DNA of 33,484 bases from an uncultured Steroidobacter sp. (GTDB lineage Bacteria > Pseudomonadota > Gammaproteobacteria > Steroidobacterales > Steroidobacteraceae). Shown here in pieces: positions 31,808 through 33,484 of the stretch. Positions within the stretch are counted from its first letter, which is position 1. Each line of letters starts with the position of its first letter. The position numbers and the translations under genes are program-made. The stretch spans positions 1-33,484 of the forward strand of contig NZ_CALFXI010000076.1 of the NCBI RefSeq assembly GCF_937958065.1. The letters run 5' to 3'. The notes beneath the pieces are model-generated. The model made no database searches and was not told the DNA's origin. It saw only the letters and a list, made by a program, of their open reading frames with translations.

Positions 31808-33484
31808 ATGTATCAGTGGCGACCAGCGACCGCGCTGCCGGCAATCCTTGCAACGACCCTGGCGGTCCTGACGGCTGGCTGCAGCCACTTCGGCTCCAGG
31901 GCCGAGGAGGGGGACGAAGACCCGGTCGAGTTCGTCGAGCTGGATGCCTCCATCACCAAGCTCGATGAAGCGGCCATCGGTGTGTCCGGTCCCGAACAGA
32001 TCGAGGAAGCCATCGAAGCCCTCGACGCGCAGACCAGTCCGCGGCTGGTGCGCGAGCTCGGCGAGGACGGCCCGCTGCCCGAAGGCGGGGACCTGTTCGA
32101 GCGCATCCGCAAGGGCTATACCTTGAGCGACGTCGATCATCCGTCGGTCGACATCGAGCTGCGCTGGTTCGTCAATCATCCCGATTATCTGGATCGCACC
32201 TTCAAGCGCGGCGAGCGTTACCTGCACTACATCGTCGGCGAGCTCGAAGCCCGTAACATGCCGCTCGAGCTGGCGCTGCTGCCGGTGGTAGAGAGCGCCT
32301 TCAATCCGGTGGCCTATTCGCGCGCCCGCGCTTCGGGCCTGTGGCAGTTCATCGCCGAGACGGGGCGTCGCTACGGCCTGAAACAGAACTGGTACTACGA
32401 TGGCCGCCGCGATGTCATCGCCTCCACCAATGCCGCCCTGGATTATCTGCAGTTCCTGCACGATGAATTCGACGGCGACTGGCTGCTCGCCGTCGCTGCA
32501 TATAACTGCGGCGAGGCCCGCGTCGCCCGCGAAATCGAGAAGAATCTGCGCGCCGGCAAGCCCACCGATTATTTCAGCTTGAAGCTGCCGCGCGAGACCA
32601 GGGCTTATGTGCCGAAGCTGCTCGCGATGCGCCGCATCGTTGGCGATCCGACCACTCATGGGCTGGCGTTTGCGCCGATCGCGAACACGCCCTACTTCGT
32701 CAAGGTCGACGTCGGCGGCCAGCTCGATCTGCACGTCGCCGCCGAGCTTGCCGACATGTCGAAGGAAGAGCTGCTGGCGCTGAACCCCGCGTTCAATCAT
32801 TGGGTGACCGACCCGGACGGCCCGCATCACATCCTGGTCCCGATCGATCGTAACGAGCGCTTCAAGGAAGGTATCGCCGCGCTGCCGCCCTCCGAGCGCG
32901 TGCGCGTCGTGTATCACCGTGTGCGTCGTGGCGACACCCTCGGAGAGATTGCTGATAAATACGGCATCTCGGTCGCGGCATTGAAGAGCGCCAACAAGCT
33001 TCGCGGCAACATGATTCATCCCGGACAGGAACTGTTGATCGCGGCGGCGCCGAAGGGCATGCGCTCGTCCAGCGGCCTGCAACTCGCGTCGTACGAAGAA
33101 GAAACGCCGGCCCGCACCCGGGCGCCATCGGACAAGCACATCGTGCGCCGCGGTGACACGCTGTGGAGCATCGCCAAGACTCACGGCGTGAGCATGGACC
33201 GTCTCGCCAACAGCAATGGTCTGGACCGCGGCGACACGCTCGCGATCGGCCAGGTGCTCTCGATTCCGGGCACGGCCAGGCTCGCGACCACCGACAGCAG
33301 CACCGTGTCGCGTTCGACCACGTACGTGGTTCGCCGCGGCGACTCGCTCTCGACCATCGCCAACAAATTCCGCGTGCGACTCGCCGACCTGCTCGGCTGG
33401 AACAACCTGACCAAGCGCAGCGTGATCAAGCCCGGCCAGCGCCTGGTGATGTACATCGACGATCGCCGTCGCGCCGGCATCTGA
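31808..33484 (+). CDS. mltD: membrane-bound lytic murein transglycosylase D with three LysM domains
   Basis: 558 aa, complete; the TGA stop is the last three bases of the window. A lipoprotein signal ends in LTAGC with the lipidated Cys at residue 25, so it is probably anchored in the outer membrane. The SLT domain covers about residues 150-270, with catalytic E162 in PVVESAFNP, then SGLWQFI and the AAYNCGEARV block. Three LysM peptidoglycan-binding repeats follow at about 365-405, 443-488 and 503-552, each with the RRGDTL/RRGDSL opening. It cleaves glycan strands of murein to 1,6-anhydro-muropeptides. Start ATG at 31808 has a good GGAGGG site. It lies after gloB in the same direction, as in many gammaproteobacteria. 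Confidence 0.95.
   Translation: MYQWRPATALPAILATTLAVLTAGCSHFGSRAEEGDEDPVEFVELDASITKLDEAAIGVSGPEQIEEAIEALDAQTSPRLVRELGEDGPLPEGGDLFERIRKGYTLSDVDHPSVDIELRWFVNHPDYLDRTFKRGERYLHYIVGELEARNMPLELALLPVVESAFNPVAYSRARASGLWQFIAETGRRYGLKQNWYYDGRRDVIASTNAALDYLQFLHDEFDGDWLLAVAAYNCGEARVAREIEKNLRAGKPTDYFSLKLPRETRAYVPKLLAMRRIVGDPTTHGLAFAPIANTPYFVKVDVGGQLDLHVAAELADMSKEELLALNPAFNHWVTDPDGPHHILVPIDRNERFKEGIAALPPSERVRVVYHRVRRGDTLGEIADKYGISVAALKSANKLRGNMIHPGQELLIAAAPKGMRSSSGLQLASYEEETPARTRAPSDKHIVRRGDTLWSIAKTHGVSMDRLANSNGLDRGDTLAIGQVLSIPGTARLATTDSSTVSRSTTYVVRRGDSLSTIANKFRVRLADLLGWNNLTKRSVIKPGQRLVMYIDDRRRAGI

Noticed and set aside
31757..33184. 475-codon minus-strand open frame opposite mltD
   Set aside because: It is antisense to mltD. 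The mltD frame has a lipobox, SLT and LysM domains; the mirror frame has none.

Overview
The window is a GC-rich bacterial chromosome segment, most probably from a gammaproteobacterium on the Xanthomonadales/Nevskiales/Steroidobacterales side. This placement is an inference. It rests on high G+C, on the gene neighbourhood mltD - gloB - YafS-like methyltransferase - rnhA - dnaQ at the right end (a gammaproteobacterial arrangement), and on NhaB. No rRNA, tRNA, CRISPR array, integrase or transposase was seen.

Positions 134-18114 are a dense, entirely minus-strand block for a Wzx/Wzy-dependent surface polysaccharide (O-antigen, capsule or exopolysaccharide). In transcription order (right to left) it holds: a Wzz-type chain-length protein; a DUF1972-type GT4 and a GT2 rhamnosyltransferase; a Wzy-like polymerase; GDP-mannose 4,6-dehydratase; a Wzx flippase; an FkbM methyltransferase; a second GT2; a second, divergent GMD-like dehydratase; a C-methyltransferase of the deoxysugar type; the dTDP-L-rhamnose genes rmlA-rmlC-rmlD-rmlB, each overlapping the next by 4 nt; a WecA-like initiating sugar-phosphate transferase; and a WbpM/FlaA1-type UDP-HexNAc 4,6-dehydratase. 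Just upstream lie wza (18172-21090), encoding an unusually long export protein with six SLBB-like repeats, then pgi, a UDP-glucuronate 4-epimerase and a UDP-sugar 6-dehydrogenase. The repeat unit predicted from gene content contains L-rhamnose, a GDP-derived 6-deoxyhexose, possibly a C-methyl-branched sugar, and a uronic acid. Genes for GDP-mannose supply and for a Wzc-type kinase are not in the window.

Positions 25962-29904 hold nhaB, dnaQ, a WbpE-like sugar aminotransferase and rnhA, all on the minus strand. The aminotransferase gene sits between rnhA and dnaQ. Positions 29938-33484 hold a YafS-like methyltransferase (minus), gloB and mltD (both plus).

The most unusual object is a compact cassette at about 24008-24543, wedged between the UDP-sugar dehydrogenase and the epimerase. 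It contains one plus-strand gene for a four-helix-bundle protein of the 23S rRNA intervening-sequence/Avd-like family, against the direction of its neighbours. It is bounded by inverted arrays of a 7-bp repeat, GCGGTT(G/A). The inner 31 bp of the two arrays match as an inverted repeat at 30 of 31 positions. The right array supplies the gene's last codons and stop. The arrays lie 1 nt from the dehydrogenase stop codon and 4 nt from the epimerase start codon. The layout resembles an rRNA intervening sequence moved into a protein-coding operon.
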